In this document: positions 49,322 to 63,500 of the stretch, in pieces | How the letters are laid out: each line of letters opens with the position of its first letter | Position numbering within the stretch: the first letter of the stretch is position 1 | DNA from: Heterohyrax brucei | Lineage: Eukaryota > Chordata > Mammalia > Hyracoidea > Procaviidae | Assembly (NCBI GenBank): GCA_028571685.1 | Contig: CM053141.1 | Coordinates: forward strand, 132,894,833-132,958,832 | DNA: 64,000 nt | Direction: 5' to 3' | Translations under genes and position numbers: made by a program | The notes under the pieces: model-generated | The model's database searches: none | What the model saw: only the letters and a program-made list of their open reading frames with translations | What the model was told of the DNA's origin: nothing

Positions 49322-49485
49322 TAGAAACCCTAGTGTGGTGTAGCTGTTGAGAGCTATGGCAACTAGCCAAAAGGTTGGCTGTTCAACTCCACCAAGTGCT
49401 CCTTGGAAACTGTGGGACACTTATACTCTGTCCTGTAGGATTACTGAGTCAGACTTGAGAGCAATGGGGTTTTCTTTTCTTTTCA
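49322..49485 (+). repeat. AfroSINE, full length
   Basis: AGAAACCCTAGTGTGGTGTA to AGCAATGGGGTTTTC. Flanked by CATTTCATGTGCTT and CTTTTCATGTGCTT, a probable target-site duplication. Confidence 0.88.
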
Positions 49486-50299
49486 TGTGCTTGTTGACCA
49501 CTTATTTGTGAAGTATTGCTTTAAATTATTTACTCCTTCCTAATTGGCTGTTTTGAGTTATTATTGAGTTGGAATAGTTTTTTTGTACATCTGTGTACAA
49601 GACTTACAACAAACATATGTATTACAGATTTTTTTCCTCCGGACTGTAGGCTTACCTTTTCATTTTTTTTAAGTTTGTTTTTTGAAGAAATTTGAGATTT
49701 TGATAAAATTCAGCTTATTCTTTTATTTATTTATTTAATTTTGATGCTTTCTGTGTCCTGTCTGAAACCTCTTTGTCTAGTCCAAAATCACAAAGATTTT
49801 TTAGACATATATTCTTCTAGAGTTTTAAAATTTTAGCTTTATGTTTTTCAAAATATTGTTTTATATAGTATAATGTAGTAGTTGAGGTTTATTTTTTTCT
49901 AGATGACTATACAGTTCATGGAGCACTATTTGTTGAAAAGTCTATCCTTTTGCTTTTATGCCCCTTGGCACTTTGCTGACAATCAATTACTGTATATGAC
50001 CAGGTCTATATTTGGATTCTGTATCCTGTTTCACCAATCAGCTTGTTTATTCTTATGCCAGTACCACACTGTCTTTAGTACTTTAGCTTTAGCAAGTCAT
50101 GAAATCAGGTAGTGAAAGCCTACTTTATTCCACAAAAGGATTCTGTGTGTTCTAGTTTCTTCATGTATCCACATAAATTTTAGTATTGACCCGTCAATTT
50201 CTGTTCAAAAAATTGCTGGAATTCTTATTGAGGCTATGTTGAATCTATGGTTAATCTGGGGAGAATTTTCATCCAAACAACATGAGTCTTGCATTTCAA

Positions 50300-50465
50300 A
50301 AATGCAGTATAGCCACTGCCGTGGAGTTGATTCCAGCTCGTAGCAACCGTATAGACAGAGTAGAATTGCCTGATAGGGTTTCCAAGGCATACCTGGCAGA
50401 CTTGAACTGCTGACCTTCTATTTAGCAGCCACAGCCCTTAACCATGAAGCCTCTAGGGTTTCCAA
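50300..50465 (-). repeat. AfroSINE, full length
   Basis: TATAGCCACTGCCGTGGAGT to CATGAAGCCTCTAGGGTTTC, inside L1M. Confidence 0.88.
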
Positions 50466-50854
50466 ACATAGTAGCACTGTTGATCTGGGCCTTCTCTAAT
50501 TCCTCTCAACAAGGTTTTGCAGTTTTCAGTGTAGAAATCTTATGGAGTTTTCCTATATATTTTGAATTTCTTGAAGTTACTGAAAATTAAAAATTTTGAA
50601 CTTAATTTTCCTGCTGTTGCTGGTTAATAGAATTAGAGATGGTTTTGTGTATATAGTTTATACCTTTTTAAACAATGTTTCCTTATTAAAATTTTAGGAA
50701 AACAATAATAAATTGTAAAAGAAGAGGTCAGTTGATCCAAGTAATTACTCCATACAAAGAATTTTAGAGAGTGCGTAATGAAAAAGCCAGTACCATAGTC
50801 AGTACCATATCAGTTAACTACTATTATATCACAAATCACCCCCCAAATTCATTG

Positions 50855-51048
50855 CTGGATGCTGCTGAGTTGATTCTGACTCACAGTGACCCCAAGCGAT
50901 GGAACACATAAGCTTCATCGGATTTTCTGAGCTGTCATCTTCATGGAAGCTGATCGCCAGGTCTTCCTCTTGTGGAAACACTGGATAGAGTCCAGACATC
51001 AACCTTTCGGTTAGTAGACGAATTCTCAACGGTTGCCCTACCAGGATT
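50855..51048 (-). repeat. AfroSINE, CTTC-body variant
   Basis: GATGCTGCTGAGTTGATTCT to GGTTGCCCTACCAGGATTGC. Confidence 0.8.
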
Positions 51049-51499
51049 GCTTATCCGCAAATTTAGTGGTTTAAAATGTTAATACTTGACTATTTCACAG
51101 TTCTGTGAGTTAGCTGGGCTGTTTCTCTACTGTTTTCACCTAGCTCACTCATTTAGTTACATTCAGCTGTGTCTTGGTCCCAGAAACATATACGGTACAT
51201 ATATTATCCTTTCTGTAAATTAACCCACTTATTGCGAAAATAATTTTGACCACACAAAAAAATTTTTTAAAAAGAACATGAATAATTCATTTTACATAGT
51301 CACAAGATTAGAAATAACTTGATACTTCCAAAAATACTTATATACTATTTAAAAGACTAAGTATTCCCCATCAATTACAGTCCTTCATAAAAGTTACAAA
51401 ATAAAAAATTATAAAGCATTTTATTTATTTTTAGATGTCCTTACTCCATCAAAGATACCATCAGAGAAGTGTATAGGATGAGACAGAAGCAGTACGTGT

Positions 51500-52053
51500 A
51501 CATTTGAAGAGAAGTAAGTTCATGAACTCATCCTAGAAAAAGTGCTACATACCTCATTGCTGAATATCACTATGGTCACCTTCATGGAACTCCCTTTGGG
51601 AAGCTATGCACTGATGTCGGTCCCTAGTCTAGTCTGCACAACAATTTTGGAACTCTTTCTCTGGAATGGCCATCAGAGCAGTCATCCTATTACTGTTGAT
51701 ATCCTGCATGTCATCAACATGTCTTCATTTCAATATTTCCTGTATCTTTGGGTAAAGAAAAAAGTCATTTGGAGCCGGATCAGGTGAGTAGGGAGGGTGT
51801 TCCAATACAGTCATTTGTTCACTTGCCAAAAGCTTCTTTACAGACAACAATACAAATGAGTTGTGAACTTGTCTCTGTACCATTATACACAATGGCCATT
51901 CCAGAAGGAGTTCCAAGTTGCTTTGAAGGGTGGACTAAGCACTGACATAGCTTCCCAAGGGGGGTACTCCTAAGGTAACCACAGTGATATTCAGCAGTGA
52001 GATATGTAGCACTTATTCAGTTTGTGGACTTAATTGTCAGACCTCGTATCAAT
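51500..52053 (-). mobile_element. Mariner DNA transposon remnant with long inverted arms
   Basis: Minus strand encodes EHPPYSPDPAPNDFFLYPKI, the last-Asp region of a mariner D,D34D transposase, followed by stop-broken C-terminal sequence. The right end reads GACTTAATTGTCAGACCTC next to a TA. About 51543-51690 and 51890-52020 are inverted copies of the same C-terminal/terminal sequence. Confidence 0.78.
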
Positions 52054-52214
52054 GTATTCATCTATTTGTGGATCAAAATAAATAATTTTTAAAAAAATAT
52101 TGATAAAACATTAATGCAGATACATGTATATGTATGGTATATGGGGAACATATATGTATATGCAAACTAGAATTGTTGATAATGTATCCAAAACTGATTA
52201 TTTTTGGCACCAAA

Positions 52215-52985
52215 AATATTTTCTTTTCTTGATCCTTGGTAACCATTGTCCCTGCTGGCTTTGTGAGAAACCTGGGAAATTGTCCTTCAGGTCACCCTGT
52301 CCCTTTAACCCAACATTCAATCCATTTCCAAATATTGTACTTTTTGCCTTATTTCTTGGGTCTTTCCAGTTCTCACTGTCTCTACCGCTAACACCATTGT
52401 CCAAGTCACTAACCATGTCTCTCCTAGGAATTAGTTTCCTAATCAGTTTCCCTACGTTCAATCTTACCCACCAGTCAAATACTCCGTACTTGCAGCCAGG
52501 ATAATCATTTTACAAACACTAATCTGATTGTTTCATCCCTTTCAGGAAACATTCTAGGAGCTTCTCACTGCCCTTAAGGTAAGGTGGAAAATTCATACTA
52601 TGCCCTAAAGATTTGGCTCTTGCCAACTGCTGCAGATTCAACTCGTGCACTTCCCATCTTCCCGTGGCCCCACATCACTTACACTGCTGCCATGTGTGAT
52701 TAGTTTCTAGATCAAATTGTCAAGCTCTTTCACTTCAGGATCTTTAACCTTCACAAAAACCGGTCGTACTACTATTTATTTGCTAGCCAACTTCATCTTA
52801 CTCTTCAAGTCTCAGTTTAAATGTCCCTTCCTCATCATTTTCAGAGACTCACATTAACACCTAGAGAGGTCAGCTGTTTCTCTTTTGTACATGCACAGCA
52901 TAGTACACTTTTTGGAAAGCTGATCTCAGTTGTAATTATTTGATTATCATCTGTCTTCCCAACTAAACTGTAATTTTCGTAAGAT
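52215..52985 (+). repeat. L2 LINE fragment
   Basis: TTCTCACTGCCCTTAAGGTA, CTTCAAGTCTCAGTTTAAAT, GTCCCTTCCTCATCATTTTC, TTGTAATTATTTGATTATCA and CTAAACTGTAATTTTCGTAA follow the L2 3' consensus order. Heavily diverged. Confidence 0.65.
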
Positions 52986-52989
52986 GTAA

Positions 52990-53735
52990 ATTTCATAAAA
53001 AATATGTGCACTCAAAGTATTTGTTTCTATTTGTAGTAACGATAACTTCTTTTATGTATTGTGCGTGTGTAACCAACTAAAGCTTTTTCTCAATACATAT
53101 TAATAAGTAGTAGTCATAAAAATACTTTGTCCCAGCCTAGCATGGTTTCAACAAACATGCGTTACACTCCCAGAATCAACACATGCCAAACAGAAAGTCA
53201 CTTCAGATGTCTCAGCATGTGAAATTAAGTATTTACTCACTTGGGAGAGAAATGGGCATAATTTAACAAGATTAGCAAAGTGTTTGCTCCAAAGAGGTCT
53301 TGGGCTGAAGCAACTGGAAACTTAATCTTACTAGAATGACAGGGTCTTGGCAGAGTTGAGTGAGGAATGTTGTCCAGTGATTGACCACACCAAGCTGCCT
53401 TTACACACACCCAAAATCTACATGTTTCTTAATTTAAAAGGGTAAACATAACTTAATTGTAAACAAAGCACTTTCATGGTAAGCTAAATCGTTCTACAAT
53501 TATCCCATTTTAATTTCCATTGTAAATTTAATGACTTGTTTATCTGAGCAGTTATTCATATCTTCTGGGTATTTTAAGAGTTACTCTGTGTTAAGAATGG
53601 TGTTTGGGTATCTCATCAATGACACGGTGGTAAATTGAGCTTGAGATAAGGAAAATAAATATGAGATGGCATAACACTGAATTCCAAGGTTTGTGTGGCT
53701 GGATGAGTACTTAAACACTGAGAGAAAAAAACAAA
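52990..53735. other. No gene or repeat recognised
   Basis: AT-rich unique-looking sequence. Confidence 0.4.
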
Positions 53736-53737
53736 TG

Positions 53738-53884
53738 TTATGGTCAAGTTGATATCAATTCACAGCAACCCTGTAGATCAGAACAGAATTGCCTTATCGA
53801 GTTTCTAGGAAGCCCCAGTGGATTAGAACTGCACATCTTTGTTTAGCAGCTGAACGTCTTAACCACTGTACCACCAGAGTTTCT
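53738..53884 (-). repeat. AfroSINE
   Basis: TCAATTCACAGCAACCCTGT to CACTGTACCACCAGAGTTTC. Confidence 0.82.
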
Positions 53885-53970
53885 GAACAGTGAGAGAGTG
53901 GCTGTTAAAAATTCGAAGACTTATTTGGAAAGGTAGCAAGATCTTAGCTAGAGCAGCTTCAGGTGTAATC

Positions 53971-54126
53971 CAAAAAACTTATTACTGTCTAATCAACTCC
54001 AACTCATAAGGACCCTAGAGGACAGACTAGAACTGCCCGTAAGTTTTCCAAGGAGTGACTGGTGGATTGAACTGCTGGCATTTTGGGAAGCAGCCAGTCT
54101 CTTAACCACTGTTCCACCAGGGCTCC
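53971..54126 (-). repeat. AfroSINE
   Basis: AACTCCAACTCATAAGGACC to CCACTGTTCCACCAGGGCTC. Confidence 0.82.
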
Positions 54127-54395
54127 AGCTTCAGTCCCAATGGTGATGTTTTCATATGTGAAGTTCTAAATTATTATTTAGTGATGTTTCAGGCAAACCA
54201 CAGAGGAAATCCACAAATGACTACGGCAAATTTTGTTGGTGTCAACGTTTACGTGCTGAATCAAGTAGACTCTTTTTTAAGTAGCCCCATTAGATACTTT
54301 CAAGAAAGAAAAAGAAACCTCTATAACTAGCTAGAAGAATAAGGACTAAACATAAATAGAAGTTACTGCTTTATTTATCAGTACAGTTCTGCTAT

Positions 54396-54547
54396 GCTAT
54401 AACCTGTTACTGCCAGGTCAATTCCAATCCATAGAGACCTTATAGGATAGAATAGAACTGCCCCACAGGGTTTCCAAGGAGCAGCTGGTGGATTCAAACT
54501 GCAGACCTTTTGGCTAACAGCTGAGTTGCTGTGATACCAGGGCTCCT
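54396..54547 (-). repeat. AfroSINE
   Basis: GAACTGCCCCACAGGGTTTC to GTGATACCAGGGCTCC. Confidence 0.85.
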
Positions 54548-57500
54548 CTGTGCTAATAATCAGTTACATAAATAAGTGACTAATGAAAGCACAATTGGGA
54601 AAATCACTCTTTTTTGTTTTTTATCAGTAATGGATATTATCAAGTTGATTTTTTTTTTCAGGAAATAAGTATTTTTTGATGATACTATTCTTGTTCAGAA
54701 ACCCTCACGATATAGGGTTAAGAGCTACACTGGGTGCTCCTTGGAAACCCTGTGGGGCTGTTCTGCTCTGGGTCACTGTGAGTCAGATGAGCTCAATGGC
54801 AATGGGTTTATTGCTGTTAGTTGATGTTAAGTGACCTTGAGATGGTTCCAACTCATGATATTACATCCACTGTGTCAGTTAATCTCATTGAGGATCTTCC
54901 TTTCTTTCAAAGACTCTACCAAGCATGATGTCCTTCTCCAGAGACTAGTCCCTCCAGAAAACATGTCCTAAATATGTGAGATGAAGTCTCACCATTCTCA
55001 TTTCTACTTTTAAGACAGATTTGTTAATTTTTCTAGCATTCCATGGTACCTTCAATATTTTTCACCAACATCTTAATTTAAAGACATCAACTCGTCTTCG
55101 GTCTTCCTTATTCATTGTTCAAGATTTGCATGCATGTGAGGTAATCGAAAATAACATGGCTTGAGTAAAGCACACATTAGTCCTCATAGTAACATCTTCA
55201 CCTTTCAACATTTGAAATAAGTCTTTTGCAGCGGATTTGACCAATGCAATATGTCATTTCATTTCTTGACTGCTGTGTTTATGGATGTTGATGGTAGATC
55301 TAAGTAAAATGAAGTTCCTGGACAACTGCAATCTTTGCTCCATTTATCGTGATGTAGCTTACTCATCTAGTCCTGAGGATTGTTGTTTTCTTTATGTTGG
55401 AGTGTAGTCTTTGATCTTCATCAGTAAGTGCTTCAAGTCCTCATCAGTTCGGTAAGCAAGATTGCATCATCTGCATACTGCAGGTCGTTAATGAATCATT
55501 CTCCAGTCCTTATGACCAATTCTTCATATAGTCCAGCTTCTAGGATTATTCGCTCAGATTGAACAGGTATGGTGAAAGGATACAACCCCACCTCAAAACT
55601 CTCCCAGTTTTAAACCATGCAGTCTCCCCTTGTTCTGTTCAAATACTTGTCCTTTAGTCAACATACAGATTCCTCCTAAGAACAATTAAGTGTTCAGAAA
55701 TTCCCATGCTTTACAAGGTTATACATAATTTGTTATGATCCACATAGCTAAATGTTTTGCACAGTCAATAAAACACAGGCAAACATCTTTCTGATATTCT
55801 CTGATTTCACTCAAGGTCCATCTGACACAAGCAGGTACTCTTCTGAACCTAGCTTGAATTTTGGGGAGCTTCCTGTCCACATATGGCTGCAATAGCTTTT
55901 GAATTATCTTGAGCAATATTTTACTTGCATGTGATATTAATGATATTTGTTGATCATTTCTACATGTGTTGGATTATCTTTCTTTGTAATGGACACAAAT
56001 ATGGATCTCTTTCAGTTGATTGGCCAGGTAGCTGACTTCCAAATTTCTTGGCATAGAATAAGCAACTCCAGGAGTGCAGAAATTTGTTGTAACATCTCAA
56101 TTGGTATTCCATCAATTCCTGGAGACTTGTTTTTTGCCAGTGCTTTCAGTGCAACTTAGACTTCTTGTTTCACTACCGTAGATTCTTGATCATATGCTAC
56201 CACCTGAAATGGCTGAGCATTGACCAGTTCTTTTAGGAATAGTGACTGTGTAGTCCTTCTTTTGATACCTCCTGTGTCACTCAGTAGTTTACCCACAGGA
56301 TCCTTCATTGTTACAACTGAACACTGAGTATTTTTCTTTAGTTTGTTCAGCTTGAGAAATTTTGAGCATGTTCTTCTCTTTTGGTTTTCTATTTCCAGAT
56401 TTATGCACACTTCATTGTAATATTTTGCTTTGTTATCCCACACAACTCATCTGGACTTCAGCCTTTAATATTCAGTGGATAAATTCTTGTCTTTAGATGG
56501 TCTTTAAATTCAAATGTGATGTATTCAGGGTTGTATTTTGGCTGTTGTGGGCTTGTTTTCATCTTGTTTGGCTTCAACTTGAATGTTCATAAGAGAAACT
56601 GATGGTCTGTTTGACAGCCCTTGGTCTAGTTCTGACTGTTGATGTTGACCTTTTCCATCTTCTTTTTCTGCAGGTATAGTTGATTTGATTCTTGCGTACT
56701 CCATCTGGTGAGGTTCGTGTGTATACTTGCCATTTATGTTGTTTAAAAAAAGGCACTTGCTATAAAGAAGTCATTGGTGTTACACAATTCTGTCATGCAG
56801 TGTCTGGCATTGTTACTGTCACCAAGGCCGTGTTCTCCAACTGCTGATCCTTTTCTGCTTCCAACTTTCATATTCCAATCACCAGTAATTATCGATGAAT
56901 CTTGATTGGATGCTTGATCGGTTTCAAACTGTCAAAGTTGGTAAAAGTCTTCAGCCTCTTTATCCCTGGTGGTTGTTGTATAAATTGGAATAATTGTTGT
57001 ATTAACTGGTCTTCCTTGTAGGCATATGGATGGATATTATCCTATAACTGACAGTGTTGTGCTTCAAGATAGGTCTTGAAGTGTACTTTTTGATGACAAA
57101 TACAATGCCATTCCTTTTTAATTTCTCATTCCTAGCATAGTAGACGATATGTTTATCCAATTCAAAACAGCCAGTACTGGTCTATTTCATGTCACTGACC
57201 TAGTATATCAGTCTTGTTGTGTTCTGTATTTTATACATCCCACATTCTGGTTCTTAGCAGATGTTTGAAGCTGTTTCTTCTCATTTTGAGTCATGCCACA
57301 TCAGCAAATAAAGGTCTCAGAAGGTTTATTCCATCCACATCATTAACGCTGACATTACTTTAAGGAATACCCCTTCTCCAGTTGTGTTTAAGGTGCTTCC
57401 CAACCTGAAGGGCCCATGTGGCACTCTATCAGATGATGTTCCATTGTTTTTTGTAAGTTTTTCACTGACCAGTTTTTCAGAAGTAGACGGCCGTGTCCTT

Positions 57501-60500
57501 CTTCCTAGTTTGTCTTACTCTGGAAGCTCTGCTGAAATTGTCTACCATCAGCAACCCTGTTTGTATTCGAAATATCAGTGACAGAGCTTGCAGTGTCATA
57601 GCAACACACAAGGTGCCACATATGACAAACTGACAGATGAGCTGATGATACTGGGGGACCACGAGATAGACTATTGCTGCAATATTTTATGTTGTATCTA
57701 ATCTTCTTTTTACAAAAGATATGTCTTACATTATAGTCTGCCATCTTGCTTTCTGAAAGATGCTGCCGTAGTACTTTATAAGAGAATGACAGTCTCTTGT
57801 GACAGTCAATGTTTACTTCACATTGGTTAGAGACTGAGATTGATGTCTTAAGAAATTTTTACCAAAACCCATCTATATCTTAATTATGTCCTTCATGTTT
57901 TGGCATTTTCCTTGAAGACTGAGTAACATTTCCAATTGGTTAATTATTAGTAGGTTGCTTAATGAATTGACACTGAGTTGGCGTGGGACTCAAGTTACAT
58001 TTGCATTACATGTTAAAAACTACACTTTGGGATTCTGAGCATAAGATGCAGTAGTCGGTGGTACCTTAGAATAAATTTACACCCTAGAACTGAACAATTA
58101 CGCCTTATCTATGCCTATCAGATTGTTAACAGAATTATTATAAAAAGGGAAATTATCCTAACAGAAGTCACAATGGTTTTTCAAATAATACCAAAGATCA
58201 ACTGTGAATGTTGCTGAGATGATGTGAGTCAGAATTTTAGTTTTGAAGACTTGATGCTTTTGCTGTAGAACTAAATTCAGGCAGTACCATATGAAGCTAT
58301 CAGTTTTAAAAAACACCCTGCTATTGAGGCAGAAGCCTAGTTTTGAATCCATTTCCAAAGAATCTCAGTTTCTTAGAATTTTCTTAAATTTCTTGTAGTA
58401 ATGCCTGGAAGAAAAGGAACTTGTAGTAGATATATTCTTATTACTTTAGTTCATAAGATTTTTGTTAGCCAATTTTTTTTTAGAAGTAGACAGCCATTTC
58501 ACTCTTCCTAGACTGTCTTATTCTGGAAATTCCACTGAAAACTGTCTATCGTGGTTGACCCTGCTGTTATTTGAAATACTATTAGCATAGCTTCCAGCAT
58601 CTCAGCAACATGTAAGACACCACGGTATGATTGACAGATGGGTTAAATATAGTTGGGGACCACTAAATAGATTTCTACTCCCCTTCCAAAAAAATCTGTA
58701 TCCTTAGACCTGGGCTTCTACGGAAGACTTGAAGTTAGGTATCTAATTCACTGATACAGATTACTTGCTACTAGAAATCTGGGAGGTGCCTTACGAGAAT
58801 CCAAGAAATGGAACTTTAGGTGTGGTTAGCAAATGAGCATAAAATTGCTTTAGTAGTAGGCTCTAGGAGACAGAAAAAAGAGCTAATGGGCCCCAAACCA
58901 CAAAATACTTTCCTTTACATAGTGGGCTGTCTCATTGCTCTAGAGTGAGTGTATGACAGGACGGAGAGTTGCTGGAATTCATATGTCAGGTTCATAACTG
59001 TGAATGAGTAAAACAGGAAAAAGTTGTCCTTTTGTAATCCTACAGAAAATAACTAATGAGTCATCCTCTAGGGGGCAATGGAGTATGATTCAGATGCAGA
59101 ATTGTCTGGACCAGCTTCCTGAGGGAAGGATTGATAATGAAGGATTATTAGGCAATCTTAGACTACAAAAAAACGTTAAACAGACTTCAACCTTAGCTCC
59201 CAGAATCCCCTTGAATTTTGGTGGTTAGCGAAGCTAGACAAGGCTGAGGTGGCGGCGACGTTACAGATGAACGAAACCTACTTGGAGATCTAGGGAAGAC
59301 TTGGTGAGTGAGCAGAGGGACAAGGGTCACTCAGACTCTTGAAGGGGGATCCTCTAGAGGCAGGTCTGTGACCCTGAGAAGCTCCTGTCTTGCCAGCAGC
59401 TCAGACTGAGGAATGTGGCCCTTTTATTTAATTCCATCGGAGTGCTCGGCCACCTGATCGCTGCATTTTACAGGACCCAAGACGGGAGGACACATTGTGC
59501 GTGTGTGTTTCTGATGAAGGTTTATGGAGAAATTTACTTTCTCACTAAACAATTAACGCACATATTGTGTTGTGACATTGTTTGCCATCCCCGCAACGTG
59601 TCAGCCCTCTTCCTTTCTGGACCTTGGCTTCGCCGTTACCAGTTTTCCTGTCCCCTCCTGCCTTCTTATTCTTGCCCCTGGGCTGGTGTCCCCTTTAGTT
59701 TTGTTCTGTTTTATGGGCCTGTCTAGTCTTTGACTGACGGGTATGTCTCAGGAGTGCTCAGTACTGAGTTCCGAGGGCCAGGGTCTCAGTGTTTCTCTGG
59801 TCTGTCAGACCAGGAAGTCTGTTTGTTTGTTTTTTTAACGAGTTAGAATTTTGTTCTACGTTTTTCTCCAGCGCTGTCCAGGACCATCTGTTGTGATCTT
59901 TGTCAGAGCCGTTGGTGGTGGAAGCCAGGAACCACCTAGTTGTGCTGGACCCAGTCTGTCACGGCTGTGGTAGTTGTGACCCATCAGTCCTTTGGACTAA
60001 TTTTCCTTTGTGTCTTTAGTTTTCTTCGCTTGCTCCACGGGAGGTGGGACCAGCGGAGTATCTTAGATGGCTGCTCACAATGTTAAGACCCCAAATGCTA
60101 CTTACCAAAGTAGGATGTGGAACATTTTCTTTATAAACTGTGTTAGGGAGGGCAAATTTTATGGGTGACTTCATATTCACCCCATCCACCCAAAGTCTCA
60201 GCTTGTTCAGTGCACATCACGGAATGGTCAGCTGCCCGTGCTGCAGAAACTCTGTGAAATCACCTTCATTTTCATGTTATGAAAACAAGAGCCCATGGTA
60301 GGTAGATAGGGATTAAAATCTTAATGCAGCTCTCTAAGTGAAATGTGAATGGGCACAGTCACATGCACTTTGCAGAGGTGCGTCACCAGAAGGCTGCCAC
60401 ATCTAGGTGAAGAAGGAGAAAAGTATGTTGCCTGTGATGAACGGTGGGTTTTATACACGGTTGTAGAACATGCATTATACAAACACACATGGCATTCTCC

Positions 60501-63500
60501 TCTGTGTAGAGGGACATGAATATCTGATGGAGACAGGAGGAACAGAGAAAATAGCATTTGCTGGGATCCATATCCTTGCTTCCCCACTTCGCTTTCTTCG
60601 AAAGAGAAAGAATTCATACTGGCTGAGTATGATTTCCCAGGTGTAGCTGAGGAGAGGGAGTCGTCCTTATGAGAAAGGAAACTGACGCATAGCAATAAGC
60701 CACTTGTTCCATTATATTCTTTCGGACAAAAGTATAAAGGCTATACTTAGGTCATGTTAAGAAAGCAGAGAGACACCTGTTTAAGGACACACAAGACAAG
60801 AATAAATTTGACAGAGGGCTGAATGCAGCAGGAAAAATCACTGTAGGCAGTGACTGGTGACAAGGGACTGCTGGATGGAAAAGGAAGAAGACGAGAGAGA
60901 ACAGGTAGCAGCAAGAAGGCCATGTTCAGGGACTGAATGGAGTATTATTGTATTGTAGAGATGAAGAGTAGGAAAAATATCTAAAAAATCACTGTTAAGG
61001 CCTGTGGCTTTTAATAGTAACACACTGTCCTCTTTTAGCCATTTCTCTTGCTGACAGACTAGGATTTCAATAGCTTTTATTTACTTTTTAGGAGTTGGTC
61101 ATTTAGGGAGAGAGACTTACTTATATTTAGATTATCAAATTATTGTATATAATTATATACTATATAAATAAAATAAACAAATGTAGACCGTTTGGGGAGC
61201 CCTGCTGACATAGCAGCTAAGAGATTGGCTGCTCACCAAACAGTTGACAGTTCAAATCCACCACCTACCCCTTGGAAATGCCTTGAAGCAGTTCTGCTCT
61301 GTTCTATACGGTCACTGTGAGTCAGAATCAACTTGATGGCAGTAGTTTCCTTTTTGGTTTCTTTTCAGACTATTGGAGGTCTGGGACTCAATTATATATA
61401 TAATCAAAACATAATTGAGTCCCCACCCTCAAATGATTTCCCCTTGTTTATTTTATTATTGACAATAGTTTTCTATTTATTAGCCTAAATTACTTTAGCT
61501 CTTTTTTTACTTCATATTTTGATCATACAGTTCCCAAGCAGCAGTAAATCCAAAACATATTTTAGAACTGTATTTTAAAATCAACTTAAAAAAATATTAA
61601 ATTCTAGCCAAGTAATACCAGGCTTCCTACCAACTACAGTAATTGTTACTGTGGAATTTTCTTCAAATGGCCAAGACATTTGACTCAGTAACTATAACTC
61701 TGGAATGAGCACCTAGATGGAGACTTTAGTCTGTTGGAAAGTTAAAGTCAAATCTGTATGCTGGATAAAGAGATTTGTCGATAGATAACTCAACAGATCT
61801 GAGAAACACAGGTATGTGTTTTCTTCAAATTGGACTCTGAACTTTATTGATCTATACTATTGATTACTCTTTGTTCCTGCCATTGTTTGCCTCTTTTCTC
61901 CTATTTTCCTTGCCTTTTTGTTCTTTATACCATAGTAACAAACCTCGTGTTAAACTGTACTCTTTTGAATATAAGCGTGAAGAACATACTTGGGTCGTGT
62001 TAACAAAGGGGAGAGATACTTCTTTAAGGTACATGTTGACTAGAAATAACCACAAACCTCTGAGAAACTGAGGCAGTTGTATGGACCAGAAAGCTATAGA
62101 ATCACTGCTTAACAAAGAAATGCACCTGTTCACAGTTCTTAACCATGATGTCCAATCTTAGTTTTCAATATTCATCTTCTTTCATCAAGTTTTAGTTGGA
62201 ACTGAATTTCCTTATTGTCTTTTCCAAAATAGCAGTTGTGTGGAATGGATATTTAAACTCAGATAATGTAAATGTATGTAAATAAAATGCAAATGGTACA
62301 TAGCCTCAGAGGAAATATTAGTTTTAAAAAATTCAGAAAACATGTTAAAGGAAATTTTCAAATAATTTCCCCTATAGCATATTAAAAAAAAAATCAGTTG
62401 CCATTGAGTTGATTCTGACTTACAGTGTATTCAAACTTCCCACTCTGGTTAGTAACCAAGTTTTAACTGTCACACCACTAGTGCACCATTGCATATTTTC
62501 TGTATTCTAAAAGTGATTTGGAAACCCTGGTGGCTAGTGGTTAAGTGCTACATCTGCTAACCAAAAGGTTAGCCTTTCAAATCCACAAGGTGCTCCTTGG
62601 AAACTCTATGAATCAGTTCTACCCTGTTCTACAGGGTCGCTATGTATCGGAAACAAGGCAATAGCAGTGGGTTTGGTTTTCTTTTTCTTTTTTGTTTAAA
62701 AGTGATGTGCAATACTGTTTAGTCTCATTGCCTCCATTTGGCATATCCATTGAGAATATTTGTGTCCAATTTTTGGTTTTTAAACTTATACCATTCACAT
62801 GAACACTTAAAGATTATAAAGCTTTTTTCCCCTTCAGTTCATACTTTAAGAAGCACTAACTCATCAGATGGAAACACTGATGGCTGCTAACTATAAGGTT
62901 GGTAGCTCAAGTCCTCCAGAAGCTCCTTGCTAACTCTGTGGGGCAGTTCCACTCTGTCTACAGGGTCACTCTGAGCTGGGATTGACTCAGCAGCAGTGGG
63001 TTTGGTTTTTGGTAATCCATCAAATTGCGGTGTTGCAGGTATGTAGGTCCATTTGTAAATGGGCTAGAGGCTTCACTGTGTCTCAGGATTCTTTTGCTCT
63101 TACATATAAGTCACTTCAATATTCATTATTTGGGAAAATGCTGCATCTGATAAACTAATGTAAATAAAAGTGTCAAGACATTTTCTAAGAAACGAACGCA
63201 ACAAAAATGCTGCTCCAGTGAATAATATAGCTCTGTTAATCTGTAGTATCTGAAATATTTTCTTACCCCTTTGACATATAAACATTTACTCTAAAGCTTC
63301 TTAATGTAAATTTAAACATCATTTAAGTGAACATTCACAGAGTCTTTCAGCCCTTTACCATGTCGGGAGGATGCTCAAGAGATAGCACAGTGTTCAAACT
63401 AATCCAAAGTTAGCTGATGCTGACTTCAGGCTCAAAATTTAGCTTCTAAGTCTTGATAAATGATGAAACATCCAAGAACCTCAATGATTACAAATCTAAG

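Larger units (their letters stand above)
48755..50690 (-). mobile_element. Old L1M LINE, ORF2 to 3' side, minus strand
   Basis: Antisense landmarks in the expected order: TTCATTCATGTTGTTACTCA, CTTAGGGATTGGACTGCTGG, TGGAGCACTATTTGTTGAAA, TCATGAAATCAGGTAGTGAA, TGGGGAGAATTTTCATC and TTTTGCAGTTTTCAGTGTAG. Interrupted by a tail fragment and two AfroSINEs. Confidence 0.85.
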